Positions 7,787 to 16,630 of a stretch of DNA of 37,113 bases are shown piece by piece. The notes below the pieces were generated by a model, which saw only the letters and a program-made list of their open reading frames with translations, ran no database searches and was not told the DNA's origin. Where the stretch lies: the NCBI GenBank assembly GCA_025361165.1, contig JANYAU010000124.1, positions 1 to 37,113 of the forward strand, given 5' to 3'. Source of the stretch: Betaproteobacteria bacterium (GTDB taxonomy: Bacteria > Pseudomonadota > Gammaproteobacteria > Burkholderiales > Thiobacteraceae). The position numbers and the translations under genes are program-made. Position 1 is the first letter of the stretch. Each line of letters starts with the position of its first letter.

Positions 7787-8785
7787 ATGAATATAAATAA
7801 TTCAACTTATACCCGCGTTCAAGATGCGGCATTCAATGCTCTATCAAAGTCAAAGGACACAGTTTTTTTCATCCAGATAGGGGCGGCGGATGGCATCAGG
7901 GCTGATCCGATCCATCCCTTCGTGAAACGGTATAAATGGCAGGGGATACTTGTCGAACCGCTGGCTGATTTGTTCCACTTGCTCAAAGATACCTATCGCG
8001 ATCATAAAGGACTCATGTTTGAAAACGTTGCTATCACTGATAGGATGGAAACTCGGCTTATTAGCCGCATACCCTTAGACATGGTTGGTCAGGGTGATAT
8101 CCCTCGTTGGGCTTTTGGCGCGTCAACTTTGGTGCCAGATAAGACGCTATATCCATCTTTAATTGACCGGGAGATGGGTGACATAATCAGTTCTGTAGTA
8201 ACCAAAGAACCAGTCCAGTGCATAAGCCTGTCAACGCTGCTAAACCGTCACCAAGTTACACGCTTGGACGTTTTGCAGATCGACACGGAAGGCTATGACG
8301 CCCAAATACTCAAGCAGTTGGACTTCTCACTCATTAAGCCTGAGCTTATTAACATGGAGTGGCAGTGGCTAAGTTCGACAGAACAAAACGAAATAACTGA
8401 ATTGTTGAGTAATAATGGTTACTCGCTATATCCCTGTGGTGGCGATTTGCTTGCCTCTGCTATTCCGTTGGAACAACTCATTTCGGCTACGCCCAAACCT
8501 TTACTTGATGATGTACCACGTTTTTTTCCGGGTGTCATCAATGTAACAGGAAAGGCCGTGATCGCAACCGATAGTGGTGGAATTGCCCATCAACCAATTG
8601 ATGCGGCAATCATTTACTATGGTGGACTTGGCTTTAGTTTTCAGGTTAATAGGAAAGCGTACACACTGCTTATGCACGTCGATGGCAAGCGAAGCTACCG
8701 GGAAATTGCTGAATTAGTCCACATGAGACCTGAGCAAGTTCTGGTCTCCGTCCAGCAGCTAATTGATCTCCATATTCTCCAGTAA
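7787..8785 (+). CDS. FkbM-family methyltransferase with PqqD-like C-terminal domain
   Basis: Encodes 332 residues from ATG 7787 (GTG 7781 would add two); no clear ribosome binding site. The N-terminal two thirds is an FkbM-type SAM-dependent methyltransferase: FFIQIGAADGIRADPIHPFV (SAM-binding motif I), GILVEPLADLFHLL (acidic residue that would bind the ribose), VAITD, and LDVLQIDTEGYDAQILKQLDF near residues 160-185. The C-terminal 75 residues look like a PqqD-type winged helix: VNRKAYTLLMHVDGKRSYREIAEL...VLVSVQQLIDLHIL. FkbM enzymes O-methylate sugars or small molecules; PqqD-like domains bind peptide substrates of maturases. The combination suggests a tethered or peptide-linked substrate, but this is inference. 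Lower GC than the MSHA genes suggests separate acquisition. Confidence 0.75.
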   Translation: MNINNSTYTRVQDAAFNALSKSKDTVFFIQIGAADGIRADPIHPFVKRYKWQGILVEPLADLFHLLKDTYRDHKGLMFENVAITDRMETRLISRIPLDMVGQGDIPRWAFGASTLVPDKTLYPSLIDREMGDIISSVVTKEPVQCISLSTLLNRHQVTRLDVLQIDTEGYDAQILKQLDFSLIKPELINMEWQWLSSTEQNEITELLSNNGYSLYPCGGDLLASAIPLEQLISATPKPLLDDVPRFFPGVINVTGKAVIATDSGGIAHQPIDAAIIYYGGLGFSFQVNRKAYTLLMHVDGKRSYREIAELVHMRPEQVLVSVQQLIDLHILQ

Positions 8786-8924
8786 AGCGTAGCGATCAGC
8801 GTCACCCATTATTAGGGAAACGGGGCAATTCAGTCCGCGAATTCAGGCTTATATGGATTATTTTCCGATAGGCATTTGAGTGCAGTGTGACGACCACATT
8901 GTGCGGCGATGAACAGGCGTTGTA

Positions 8925-9335
8925 TCAACTGGGCCCGAACGGATTACGAATCGTCAACTGGCGCTCGATGACTTGACCATCCTGCATGTCTTCCGAATAA
9001 AGTGTGGTGCAGCCGGCCAGCAAGGCTGCAGCGACGATCAACGCGTCGTAGATAGATAGGCCATAGCGCTCGGCCACCTGCGCGGCGCGGTCATGTGTGT
9101 CGACAGACATTGGATCAACCTGACACACAGCCCGCACCTGGGCTAGCACTTCACGGATTTCCGGCCACGACATGTGCAGCTTGCGCGAGGCGACGGCTGC
9201 AAACTCATTCAATACCTGGACACTGATCATACCGCCGATGGCCAGCAATTCTTCCGCTTGATCGGCTTTGAGCGTGTCACCAGACAGCAGATATAGCACA
9301 ACATTGGTGTCGAAAAAAACCTCAGCGCCGCTCAT
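8925..9335 (-). CDS. vapC: VapC-type PIN-domain toxin
   Basis: Encodes 136 residues. The PIN fold is visible: VFFDTNVVLYLL (first catalytic Asp), VLNEFAAVASRK (conserved Glu), LSIYDALIVAAALLAGCTTLYSEDMQDG (third and fourth acidic positions). PIN-domain VapC toxins are Mg-dependent ribonucleases that cut tRNA or rRNA. The start lies 14 nt inside the upstream antitoxin gene, the usual coupled arrangement. All expected acidic residues are present, so it appears intact. Confidence 0.85.
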   Translation of the reverse strand: MSGAEVFFDTNVVLYLLSGDTLKADQAEELLAIGGMISVQVLNEFAAVASRKLHMSWPEIREVLAQVRAVCQVDPMSVDTHDRAAQVAERYGLSIYDALIVAAALLAGCTTLYSEDMQDGQVIERQLTIRNPFGPS

Positions 9336-9555
9336 TGGCGTCTAGGCGGTCGAATTTGAAATCGGATGGGAAACGGCCTCGGTACTTGCGCAGCCGCATC
9401 AGTAGTTCGCGTGCACCAGGCGCCTTCTCGATTGCAAAGGCGCGATCACCGGTGACGTGAATGTCTATATTGTCACCAGGCTTCAGATTGAGCGCCTCAA
9501 CTACGGTTGCCGGCAGGCGTACCGCTAAGCTGTTTCCCCATTTTGCAACTTGCAT
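9322..9555 (-). CDS. vapB: AbrB/MazE-fold antitoxin of the VapBC pair
   Basis: Encodes 77 residues. The AbrB swapped-hairpin DNA-binding motif is clear: MQVAKWGNSLAVRLPATVVEALNLKPGDNIDIHV. The frame is open to 9585, but the start at 9555 is chosen because it opens exactly with the AbrB motif and is preceded by AAGAGGTGA, a strong ribosome binding site. The C-terminal tail (about residues 50-77) would wrap and block the PIN toxin. It precedes and overlaps the toxin gene and would autoregulate from the palindrome at 9571-9592. Confidence 0.85.
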   Translation of the reverse strand: MQVAKWGNSLAVRLPATVVEALNLKPGDNIDIHVTGDRAFAIEKAPGARELLMRLRKYRGRFPSDFKFDRLDANERR

Positions 9556-9570
9556 GTGCTCACCTCTTAG

Positions 9571-9619
9571 ATATACATGAATCAATGTATATCATACGCG
9601 CTTTTATCGCCCATGCCAA
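9571..9619 (-). promoter_or_regulatory. Promoter and palindromic operator of the VapBC-type pair
   Basis: Read on the minus strand, TTGGCA (9614-9619) and TATGAT (9591-9596) are separated by exactly 17 bp, each one mismatch from consensus. Directly downstream, ATATACAT and ATGTATAT (9571-9578 and 9585-9592) form a perfect 8-bp inverted repeat around a 6-bp spacer, covering the end of the -10 and the expected start point. Antitoxins of this kind repress their own operon by binding such sites. Confidence 0.75.
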
Positions 9620-9747
9620 TGGACTACTGGATTTTTTACTCACCAAACCCCACGCAATCCCGCAAAATCGAGTTGCAGTACTTGGCCTTCTTCCACTTTT
9701 TTAAGGGGGGGGTGAGAACCTAAATGACGAAAGAGGAATGCTGACGC

Positions 9748-9783
9748 AAAAACAAACGGAGCCAATCGGCTCCGTTTGTTTTT
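9748..9783 (-). terminator. Rho-independent terminator after efp (likely bidirectional)
   Basis: A perfect 16-bp inverted repeat (AAAAACAAACGGAGCC at 9748-9763 and its complement at 9768-9783) with a 4-nt loop lies 18 nt beyond the efp stop. A-runs on one side and T-runs on the other mean it can stop transcription from either direction. Confidence 0.85.
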
Positions 9784-9801
9784 GGTGAAAAGCGTTTGTA
9801 G

Positions 9802-10359
9802 TTAGGCGTTGACGCGACGACGGTATTCGTGGGTGCGGGTATCGATTTCAATTTTGTCACCGGTTTCGCAAAATGCGGGTACCTGGACTTCGAATCCGGT
9901 GGAAAGCTTGGCCGGCTTTAACACCTTGCCCGAGGTGTCGCCGCGTGCGGCGGGTTCAGTGGTGATTTCGCGCACGACCGAGGTCGGCATCTCGACCGAA
10001 ATCGCCTTGCCATTGTAAAAGATCACCTCGACCGCCATGCCGTCTTCGAGGTAATTGAGCGTATCGCCCAGATTGTCTTTTTCGACTTCGTGCTGCTCGT
10101 AAGCGCTGTCCATGAATACATACATGGGATCGGCAAAATAAGAGTAAGTGGCTTCGTGGCGTTCCAACACCACCGGGTCGAACTTGTCGTCGGCCTTGTA
10201 CACGGTTTCGCTCGGCGAGCCAGTGAGCAGGTTTTTAAACTTCACTTTTACCACTGAAGCGTTGCGGCCGGAGCGAGTGTAGTCGGCCTTTTGCACCACC
10301 AGCGGATCGTTGCCTATCATCACGACATTGCCGGGGCGCAGTTCCTGTGCGGTCTTCAT
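9802..10359 (-). CDS. efp: Elongation factor P (Arg32, EarP-type)
   Basis: Encodes 185 residues, full length for EF-P. The KOW-like N-terminal domain holds the modification loop TRSGRNAS with Arg at position 32. EF-P rescues ribosomes stalled on polyproline. An Arg at this site, rather than Lys, is rhamnosylated by EarP in the bacteria that carry it, and the earP gene lies directly upstream here. The C-terminal OB domain ends in [22 protein letters not shown] lies about 9 nt before the ATG. efp probably has both read-through from earP and its own promoter. Confidence 0.95.
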   Translation of the reverse strand: MKTAQELRPGNVVMIGNDPLVVQKADYTRSGRNASVVKVKFKNLLTGSPSETVYKADDKFDPVVLERHEATYSYFADPMYVFMDSAYEQHEVEKDNLGDTLNYLEDGMAVEVIFYNGKAISVEMPTSVVREITTEPAARGDTSGKVLKPAKLSTGFEVQVPAFCETGDKIEIDTRTHEYRRRVNA

Positions 10360-10395
10360 AACGTTACCTATTAAACGGGAATGGGAAAACCGCGC

Positions 10396-10426
10396 ATTAT
10401 AGCGGGTTTTGGCTAAATTTCACCAA
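10396..10426 (-). promoter_or_regulatory. Possible efp promoter inside the earP 3' end
   Basis: On the minus strand TATAAT (10396-10401) overlaps the earP stop codon and TTGGTG (10421-10426) lies 19 bp upstream, a long spacing. The -10 sits in the loop of an imperfect hairpin (AAAACCCGC/GCGCGGTTTT). Plausible, not certain. Confidence 0.35.
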
Positions 10427-11539
10427 CTGGGTCGCGAGGTCCGGTTGGTGCGCCAAATCCGCCGCCCAGCACTGGGCGTGGCGGGTTAAGGATGGCAGGG
10501 CGGCGGCGAAGGCGGGCCAAGCCGCCGCCAATTTGCTTAAGCCATTCCAAGCTTGCCAGAGTTCAGCCAGCGCCTGGGCTGCTGGTGCGGGCGCCTCCAG
10601 GCAATAACGCGCGGTAAACGCCTCCAGCTTCGCCGTATGCACCGCATCGTGCTGCGGGTAGATGTGCCACACCAAGGGCTTGGCCGCCCACTGGGCGCGC
10701 ACGAAGGAATCCTCGCCGCGCACGAAGTTGAGATCGCACGCCCACAACAGCCAGTCGTAGTCCGGCTGAGCGAGGAAAGGCAGGCCGACCAGGGTGAGTT
10801 GGCCGCGCGCGATACTTTGCCCCGGTTTGAGCGTGCCGGCTCCCAGTGCCGTGGCGATAGCGGCGGCGAGCGGCGTCTCCGGCACCAGGCAAACGATGGG
10901 CGTGGGCGAGGCGGCCCAAGCGGCGAGCAGCGGCGCAATCGGAGCGCTAGGGTAAGCGAACAGAGAAATAATGAGCGCCCCCGGCACTGGCTCGACGCCG
11001 AGTTTGCGCCAACTGGCGGCTTGCGCTTGGGCATCATTTTGAAACGCGTCGCGCGCCGCGATCAAGCCCGCTTCGCGGAGCAACCCACCGGTTTTTTCAG
11101 TGAAACCGGGAAAGAAAAAATACTTCGTCAGTGCCAGCTGCGGGTGAGGTGAGGGTAGTCTGTGGCGGTCTTCAACCCAATTCTCCGCGCTCAAATATTC
11201 CAGGTTGATCCACAGCGGCTTCTCAGTCTGCGCCGCCATGGCATCGATGTAGGCTTGCGGTAAATCGCAAGCGAAGGCTTCGATGACAACCTCAGCCGGG
11301 GCAGTGGCTACGAAGGAGGCGGCCCAGCGCCGAATTTCCACGCCGCACAGGAATTGGCGGTCTTGCGCCGGATCAAGTTCGGGCGCGAGTTTGGCGAAGC
11401 TGATCAGATCATCCACCCACAGCCGCGCTTGCACGTCGTGTTCGCTGGCGAGCTGACGCGCGAGGCGCCAGCACACACCGATGTCGCCGTAGTTGTCGAC
11501 GACGGTACAGAATATATCCCAGCGTTTGCGCCTGGCCAT
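10397..11539 (-). CDS. earP: EF-P arginine 32 rhamnosyltransferase EarP
   Basis: Encodes 380 residues, the normal EarP length. The frame is open further upstream, but [25 protein letters not shown] is the conserved EarP N terminus, so ATG 11539 is chosen. The DNYGD motif (Asp15, Asp19) supplies the proposed catalytic acid pair. The C-terminal nucleotide-sugar domain shows [23 protein letters not shown], the dTDP-rhamnose-binding region of this GT-B glycosyltransferase. It transfers rhamnose from dTDP-beta-L-rhamnose to Arg32 of EF-P; efp follows 37 nt downstream and has that Arg. The CYTH-CHAD gene ends 8 nt upstream, so the three are probably co-transcribed. Confidence 0.93.
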   Translation of the reverse strand: MARRKRWDIFCTVVDNYGDIGVCWRLARQLASEHDVQARLWVDDLISFAKLAPELDPAQDRQFLCGVEIRRWAASFVATAPAEVVIEAFACDLPQAYIDAMAAQTEKPLWINLEYLSAENWVEDRHRLPSPHPQLALTKYFFFPGFTEKTGGLLREAGLIAARDAFQNDAQAQAASWRKLGVEPVPGALIISLFAYPSAPIAPLLAAWAASPTPIVCLVPETPLAAAIATALGAGTLKPGQSIARGQLTLVGLPFLAQPDYDWLLWACDLNFVRGEDSFVRAQWAAKPLVWHIYPQHDAVHTAKLEAFTARYCLEAPAPAAQALAELWQAWNGLSKLAAAWPAFAAALPSLTRHAQCWAADLAHQPDLATQLVKFSQNPL

Positions 11540-11547
11540 GGTTCGCG

Positions 11548-13083
11548 TTAAGCCTGCCGCAACGGCGTCGTTTGCGTGAATTTTTTCCAGCGCTTTACGA
11601 GGGGGCGATGATGCGCGCGGTTTTGTGCTTGCAGCCAATCGCGGGCAAACTCGACCGCGCGGGCGAGAGCGGGTGTAGGCTGGCTAGCAGCGATTTCGGC
11701 AAGCAAAGTTTCCGCAACGGCGAGGTCGTTGAAGAAGCCGAGTTCGGTTTGCATGGTTTCCAATCGCATCAGGTAGTCGCAGGTGCTCCCGCCACGATAG
11801 AGCGATGCGAAAAATTCCGTGCCATAGCGCAGTTTTTTGACCGCGATACGCAGGCGATGGCGTTGCGGTACGGAAAGTTGCGCCAGTTTTTCGCCGCGCC
11901 GATGCGCTTTCTGATCCAAGCCTGCCAAGGCGGCGTCTGCAAACGGCAGGATAGCAGTGTCCCAAAGCTTGTGTTGTGCGCGCGCCAATCCGGCTTGCGG
12001 CAGACCGGTTAGCCAGCGTTCGAGCGTCAGCATGAGTTGCGCATAGGTGCTTGAGGTGAGACTCTGCTGTGTTTCGCGGCGATGCCGTGCGTGATGCGCT
12101 TGGGCGCGCCGCCGTAGCAGCGCCAACCCCGGTGCTGCCGGGTGTTCGGCCATCAGGCGCGGCAAGGTTTCCGTCATCCACACGTCCCAGTCGCGCGCGA
12201 GGTTGAGGGACATGGCCAGCGCATCGAGGCCGCGACGGATGGCCGGCATTTCTTTGCTCTGGATCACCGGCTTGAAAATGGCGAGCGCCGCGCGCAAGCG
12301 GCGCAGCGCCACGCGCATCTGATGCACGAATTCCGGATCGCGGCTGTGTAACACTCCATCGTAGTTCGCACTCATTTGAGTGAGGCAGGCGAAAGCGATT
12401 GTTTGGAACGCCAGCCCCGCGCTGGCGGTGGATTCCAAAACTAGGGCGCCGGCTTTTACCGGCTGCGCTGGGGTGCGCAAATAAAGCGCATAACCGCGCT
12501 CGGCTTTGCTGCGATGTTCCGGCAGCAGCGGAATGTCGTCGAGCAGCGCCAGCGCGCAATCGAACAGAATGCGCGGATTGCCGTGCTTCAGTTCCAACTC
12601 GATCTCGCACAAAGGCAATTTCCTGTGCCCAGCGTAAATCTCACCTTGGTCCAGGGCGGCTTCGATCAAAGCGCCGTCGATTTTAAGTTGCCAGGTGGTA
12701 CGCGTGAAATCGGTAGTGAAAATGGGCCGAATATTGCGGGCTGCACCCTCGATCCGATTGAGGATAGCCAGCGCAGGCTGCGGCAGGCGATTGAATTCTG
12801 GCGCGGGACCCGCGACGGGCGTTTCCCATTCGGCGCGCGTGTGCAAGCCGCCGTGCGCCTGCCCCGCTCCTTTTAACGCTTGCACCCAATGGCGCCCGGC
12901 TTGGCGCACGCGCAACGCCACCTGCTGTGCATGCAGTTGCAAGCCGGGCGTATCGTAATAGCGGCTCACCAGGCGATCGCGGCGCGGCTTGGTCGAGGAC
13001 CAGTGCTTAATGTGCAGCAAGCACACGAGACGCGCCGCCGCAGCGGGGGAGAGCGCAAGCTTGAGTTCGATCTCGGTTGCCAT
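11548..13083 (-). CDS. CYTH-CHAD domain protein (YgiF-like triphosphatase)
   Basis: Encodes 511 residues. ATG 13083 is chosen because it opens directly with the CYTH signature (MATEIELKLALS, the EIELK motif); the frame extends 14 codons further. CYTH (about 1-200) is a tunnel-shaped metal-dependent triphosphatase with ERGYALYLR near its end. The CHAD domain (about 225-500) is a helical bundle rich in conserved His/Arg/Lys, including HQMRVALRRLRAALAIF and HRLRIAVKKLRYGTEFF. E. coli YgiF of this architecture hydrolyses inorganic tripolyphosphate, and CHAD domains bind polyphosphate granules. phoU and ppx lie 6-7 kb away. It heads the earP-efp cluster, a link with no obvious mechanism. Confidence 0.85.
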   Translation of the reverse strand: MATEIELKLALSPAAAARLVCLLHIKHWSSTKPRRDRLVSRYYDTPGLQLHAQQVALRVRQAGRHWVQALKGAGQAHGGLHTRAEWETPVAGPAPEFNRLPQPALAILNRIEGAARNIRPIFTTDFTRTTWQLKIDGALIEAALDQGEIYAGHRKLPLCEIELELKHGNPRILFDCALALLDDIPLLPEHRSKAERGYALYLRTPAQPVKAGALVLESTASAGLAFQTIAFACLTQMSANYDGVLHSRDPEFVHQMRVALRRLRAALAIFKPVIQSKEMPAIRRGLDALAMSLNLARDWDVWMTETLPRLMAEHPAAPGLALLRRRAQAHHARHRRETQQSLTSSTYAQLMLTLERWLTGLPQAGLARAQHKLWDTAILPFADAALAGLDQKAHRRGEKLAQLSVPQRHRLRIAVKKLRYGTEFFASLYRGGSTCDYLMRLETMQTELGFFNDLAVAETLLAEIAASQPTPALARAVEFARDWLQAQNRAHHRPLVKRWKKFTQTTPLRQA

Positions 13084-13137
13084 GCGGCGATGATAGCCAA
13101 GGGCTAAGAAATGCGCGAGTCGCATGACACATCGAGT

Positions 13138-15111
13138 TCAGGGTTCGTCGCTTGAATTGTCTTGCTGACTGTTCTTGCCGGGGATAACGCCGAGCCGTTT
13201 CTTGAGCGAGGTGAGCGGGTCGCCGAAGCGTGCGGCATAGTAAGCGCTGTTGCTCATCACTTTTTTTACGTAGTCGCGGGTTTCGGTGAAGGGAATGGTT
13301 TCGACATACGCTGCCGCGTCCATCGGCTTCACGTCCTGCCAGCGGCGTGCCCGGCCCGGGCCGGCATTGTAGGCGGCTGTCGCGAGTACCGAGTTGCCGT
13401 TGAAACTATCCAACACGTGTTTCATATAATAAGTGCCGAGCGCGAAATTGGTGTCGAGTTGATGGACGATCCCAATGCTAAAACTTTTCATGCCAATTTT
13501 TTTCGCCGCCCACCTTGCGGTGGCGGGCATGAGTTGCATCATGCCCGCTGCGCCGACGCTTGATTTTGCCACGGAGATGAAGCGGCTTTCTTGCCGCATC
13601 AAACCATAGACCCACGCATCGTCCAGATTTAAGCGCTTGGTGTAGGTTTGCATGGTATCCCGATGCGGTGCGGGATAGCGTAGACCGAAGTCGTGCAATT
13701 GCTGAGTGCGGTCGGCGGTATTGATGGCGCGGTCGTAGAGCTCGTTGCGGCGCGCCAATTCGGCTGCGGCGAGGAGTTGCTTGTCATCGAAGGCGCGGAT
13801 CGCCCACAACCACTCGCGCGTCCCCTCGGCGCGCAAGTTGAGGCGATACAGCACCAAGGCGCGTTGCAGTGCCGGTATGCTGGCAATAGTTTTGATTTCT
13901 TCTTCGGTGGGTTTATACGTGACGACCAAGGGTTCAATCACCGCACCGAGTTCTTCGCTGGCGAGTTGGCCGTAGAAGTTATGTTCGCGCGAGAGCTGGG
14001 CAAATTGTTCGTCGGCCGCCACCGGTTTGCCCGTGGCCTTGATGGCGCGCGCTTTCCAGTAGCGCCATTCCGGCCGGCGTTGATCCGACGCAGACATGGC
14101 GCCAATCGCACTCAACAGGGTGTGCCAGTGTTTTGACCGCATCGCCGCACGCGCTTTCCATGCAAGCTGCAAGTCGTTGAGCGGAGCGTCTTGCGCATAA
14201 CCGAACCAGGTGAGCGCATCCGGCATATGTTGGCGGGCGAGATGAAGTGCGATTTGACTCGCGACATAGGCGCGTTCTTCAGGGCTGAAGCGCGCCTTGA
14301 TCGGCTCCCAATGGTTAATTGCCGCTTCCGGATCGGTGCGTGCGATGCGATGCACTGCGAATATCACCATCTCTTGCCCGCCACGCGTGGTGAGATCGTA
14401 AGCATGCTTTTCCAAAAAGCGCGCCGGATTCTCGGCGACCGTTTCGAGCGGTTTTACCCCACTCTGATATTTGTCCGGTAAGTATTGGGTAACATACCGT
14501 GCCACACTGACATTGCCCGCCTCCAGCGCCAGGCGCAGCCGCGTAAATATATCATCCACACTCAATAGCTGTTCATCGGCGAGGCGTTCAAATAAGGGAT
14601 TGCAACTGGTAGGTAAGTCGCTACTCGAGAACCATAGGCGTTTGGCTTCACTCAGCGGGCCATTATCGTTGGCTGCGCTGGCTAAGCGCGCTTGTAGCTG
14701 GTAACAGGTGATATCGGTATCTTCGTTCACGAGTTGCGGATACGCAGCTTGGAACAGTGCCCATTGTTTTTGTTTGCCGAGCGATTTGAGCCATTCGGCG
14801 CGCAGCCGATCGGCGACAAATGAGTCGCTGTGATGTTCTAGAAAATCATTTATTTCATCTGGCTGAGCGGTGTCGATATTGAGCGAGAGTTGCCAATACT
14901 GCACGAATGATGCGAGCGCATAATTTTTCAGTTTATGCGCATATTGATCCAGCCGGGTGGCATTGCGGGCGGCGTACGCGTCGCGCGCAGCGAGAAAGTC
15001 GTCGTCTGGCGTAGCGAACGCGGGAACGAAAACGAATTGAAGCGCGATAAATACGATGCCCGCCAGGCGCGCCGAAAGTGACGTGCTGCGGCCCTCAGAG
15101 ATTCTGCCCAT
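13138..15111 (-). CDS. slt: Soluble lytic murein transglycosylase (Slt family)
   Basis: Encodes 657 residues from ATG 15111. The frame is open 90 codons further, but those run into the divergent aldehyde dehydrogenase gene. From 15111 a signal-peptide-like segment appears (RLAGIVFIALQFVFVPAFA). The long middle is the alpha-superhelical U-shaped domain of Slt70. The C-terminal lysozyme-like domain has LMRQESRFISVAKSSVGAAGMMQLMPATA with the catalytic Glu near residue 508, then YNAGPGRARRW and YVETIPFTETRDYV. It cleaves periplasmic peptidoglycan to give 1,6-anhydroMurNAc ends. AGCAGGT lies very close to the ATG, so the start is slightly uncertain. Confidence 0.9.
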   Translation of the reverse strand: MGRISEGRSTSLSARLAGIVFIALQFVFVPAFATPDDDFLAARDAYAARNATRLDQYAHKLKNYALASFVQYWQLSLNIDTAQPDEINDFLEHHSDSFVADRLRAEWLKSLGKQKQWALFQAAYPQLVNEDTDITCYQLQARLASAANDNGPLSEAKRLWFSSSDLPTSCNPLFERLADEQLLSVDDIFTRLRLALEAGNVSVARYVTQYLPDKYQSGVKPLETVAENPARFLEKHAYDLTTRGGQEMVIFAVHRIARTDPEAAINHWEPIKARFSPEERAYVASQIALHLARQHMPDALTWFGYAQDAPLNDLQLAWKARAAMRSKHWHTLLSAIGAMSASDQRRPEWRYWKARAIKATGKPVAADEQFAQLSREHNFYGQLASEELGAVIEPLVVTYKPTEEEIKTIASIPALQRALVLYRLNLRAEGTREWLWAIRAFDDKQLLAAAELARRNELYDRAINTADRTQQLHDFGLRYPAPHRDTMQTYTKRLNLDDAWVYGLMRQESRFISVAKSSVGAAGMMQLMPATARWAAKKIGMKSFSIGIVHQLDTNFALGTYYMKHVLDSFNGNSVLATAAYNAGPGRARRWQDVKPMDAAAYVETIPFTETRDYVKKVMSNSAYYAARFGDPLTSLKKRLGVIPGKNSQQDNSSDEP

Positions 15112-15168
15112 ACCTGCTATATTAAGGCCTGCGGCGCGGTGTTGCGCCAGCCAGAAGGATAACACACC

Positions 15169-16554
15169 ATGCCCTATGTGAGTTTCAACCCCAGCACCAA
15201 CCAAATTATCCAGACCCACACCAGTTGGGATTCGCGGCGTTTGGCGCAAGCGCTGGAAAAAACCCACGGTGCGCAGCAAGCCTGGGCGCAAATCGCGTTC
15301 GCCCAGCGCGCCGAAGTGCTGCGTGATGTGGCGATTCATTTGCGTGTGCATCGTGACCAGTATGCGGCACTCATTACGCAAGAAATGGGCAAACTATTGC
15401 GTGAAGCGCGCGCCGAGGTCGAAAAGTGCGCCGGCGGTTGCGATTACTACGCGCAGCATGCCGAAGACTTTCTACGTGCCGAGCCGGTAGAGTCGGATGC
15501 CGGAAAAAGCTACATCGCGTATTACCCGCTCGGCGTGGTGCTCGCCGTCATGCCATGGAATTTTCCCTTCTGGCAAGTATTTCGCGCCGCCGCTCCCGCC
15601 TTGATGGCGGGTAACGCAGTGGTGTTGAAGCATGCCTCGAACGTGGCGCAGTGCGCGCTCGCCTTAGAAACGATCTTCCGCGAAAGCGGTTTACCCGAGA
15701 GCCTATTTACCACCTTGATGATCGAGGCCGATCAAGTCGCCGATGTGATCGCCAGCCCGCATGTGCATGCGGTCACCCTCACCGGGTCCGAAGCCGCCGG
15801 GCGCAAAGTCGCGGCCTGCGCCGGCCAGCATCTCAAAAAATGCGTACTGGAACTGGGCGGCTCCGATCCCTTCATCGTGCTACATGATGCGGATGTGGAA
15901 TTCACTGCCAATATGGCCGTAGCCTCGCGCTTTCTCAATTGCGGCCAGTCGTGCATTGCCGCCAAACGCTTTATCGTCGTGCCGCAAATCGCGGACGCAT
16001 TCGTGCAGGAATTCAAAACCAAGGTAGAAGCGCTTAAGCTCGGTGATCCGACGCAGGAAGCGACGCAGATTGGGCCGATGGCACGCCTCGATCTACGAGA
16101 ATCTTTACATCAACAAGTCACCGACTCCATCGCTCAAGGCGCGGTGGCGCTGACCGGATGTAGCGCTTCGGACAGGGATGGCTTCTTCTATCAGCCCTCG
16201 ATTCTCGATCACGTCACGGCCAAGACCCGCGCTTATCACGAAGAACTGTTCGGCCCGGTGGCGATGGTGATTCGCGCCACGAGCGAAGCCGATGTGCTGC
16301 GCATCGCCAATGAAACCCGCTTCGGGCTAGGTTCGTCGATTTGGAGTAAGGACGTGGCGCGCGCCGAGGCTTTGGCGGCGCACATCCAAGCGGGATGCAC
16401 CTTCATCAACGGCATTGTTAAATCGGATCCGCGCTTGCCGTTTGGGGGAGTGAAGGCTTCGGGCTTCGGGCGGGAATTGTCCTATCACGGCATTCATGAA
16501 TTTGTGAATGCGAAGACGGTGTGGATACGGCAGGTGCGGGCGTCGTCGCGGTGA
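15169..16554 (+). CDS. NAD(P)-dependent succinate-semialdehyde dehydrogenase-like
   Basis: Encodes 461 residues of the aldehyde dehydrogenase superfamily. Cofactor loop MPWNFPFWQVFR (Asn131), general base Glu228 in VLELGGSDPF, and nucleophile Cys262 in NCGQSCIAAKRF are all present. The closing PFGGVKASGFGRELSYHGIHEFVNAKTVWI is typical of the GabD/Sad (YneI) group, which oxidises succinate semialdehyde to succinate; the short N terminus is closest to Sad. Exact substrate cannot be told from motifs. It is divergent from slt, with only 57 bp between the starts, and converges with ilvA. Confidence 0.85.
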   Translation: MPYVSFNPSTNQIIQTHTSWDSRRLAQALEKTHGAQQAWAQIAFAQRAEVLRDVAIHLRVHRDQYAALITQEMGKLLREARAEVEKCAGGCDYYAQHAEDFLRAEPVESDAGKSYIAYYPLGVVLAVMPWNFPFWQVFRAAAPALMAGNAVVLKHASNVAQCALALETIFRESGLPESLFTTLMIEADQVADVIASPHVHAVTLTGSEAAGRKVAACAGQHLKKCVLELGGSDPFIVLHDADVEFTANMAVASRFLNCGQSCIAAKRFIVVPQIADAFVQEFKTKVEALKLGDPTQEATQIGPMARLDLRESLHQQVTDSIAQGAVALTGCSASDRDGFFYQPSILDHVTAKTRAYHEELFGPVAMVIRATSEADVLRIANETRFGLGSSIWSKDVARAEALAAHIQAGCTFINGIVKSDPRLPFGGVKASGFGRELSYHGIHEFVNAKTVWIRQVRASSR

Positions 16555-16630
16555 AAATGGAAGGTGTGTGGGCTTTTGCGTTAGTGATCGAATGCTGAAA
16601 TCTTTGGCGTGTGTCTCACAGTGCGCGCGC

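Noticed and set aside
9619-9723. 34-codon frame (MDYWIFYSPNPTQSRKIELQ...) upstream of the VapBC-type pair
   Set aside because: No ribosome binding site or known family; it starts within the -35 of the divergent promoter. Could be debris but support is too thin.
11684-12610. 308-codon minus-strand frame inside the CYTH-CHAD gene
   Set aside because: Arg/Ala-rich translation in the alternate frame of a clear GC-rich gene; a shadow.
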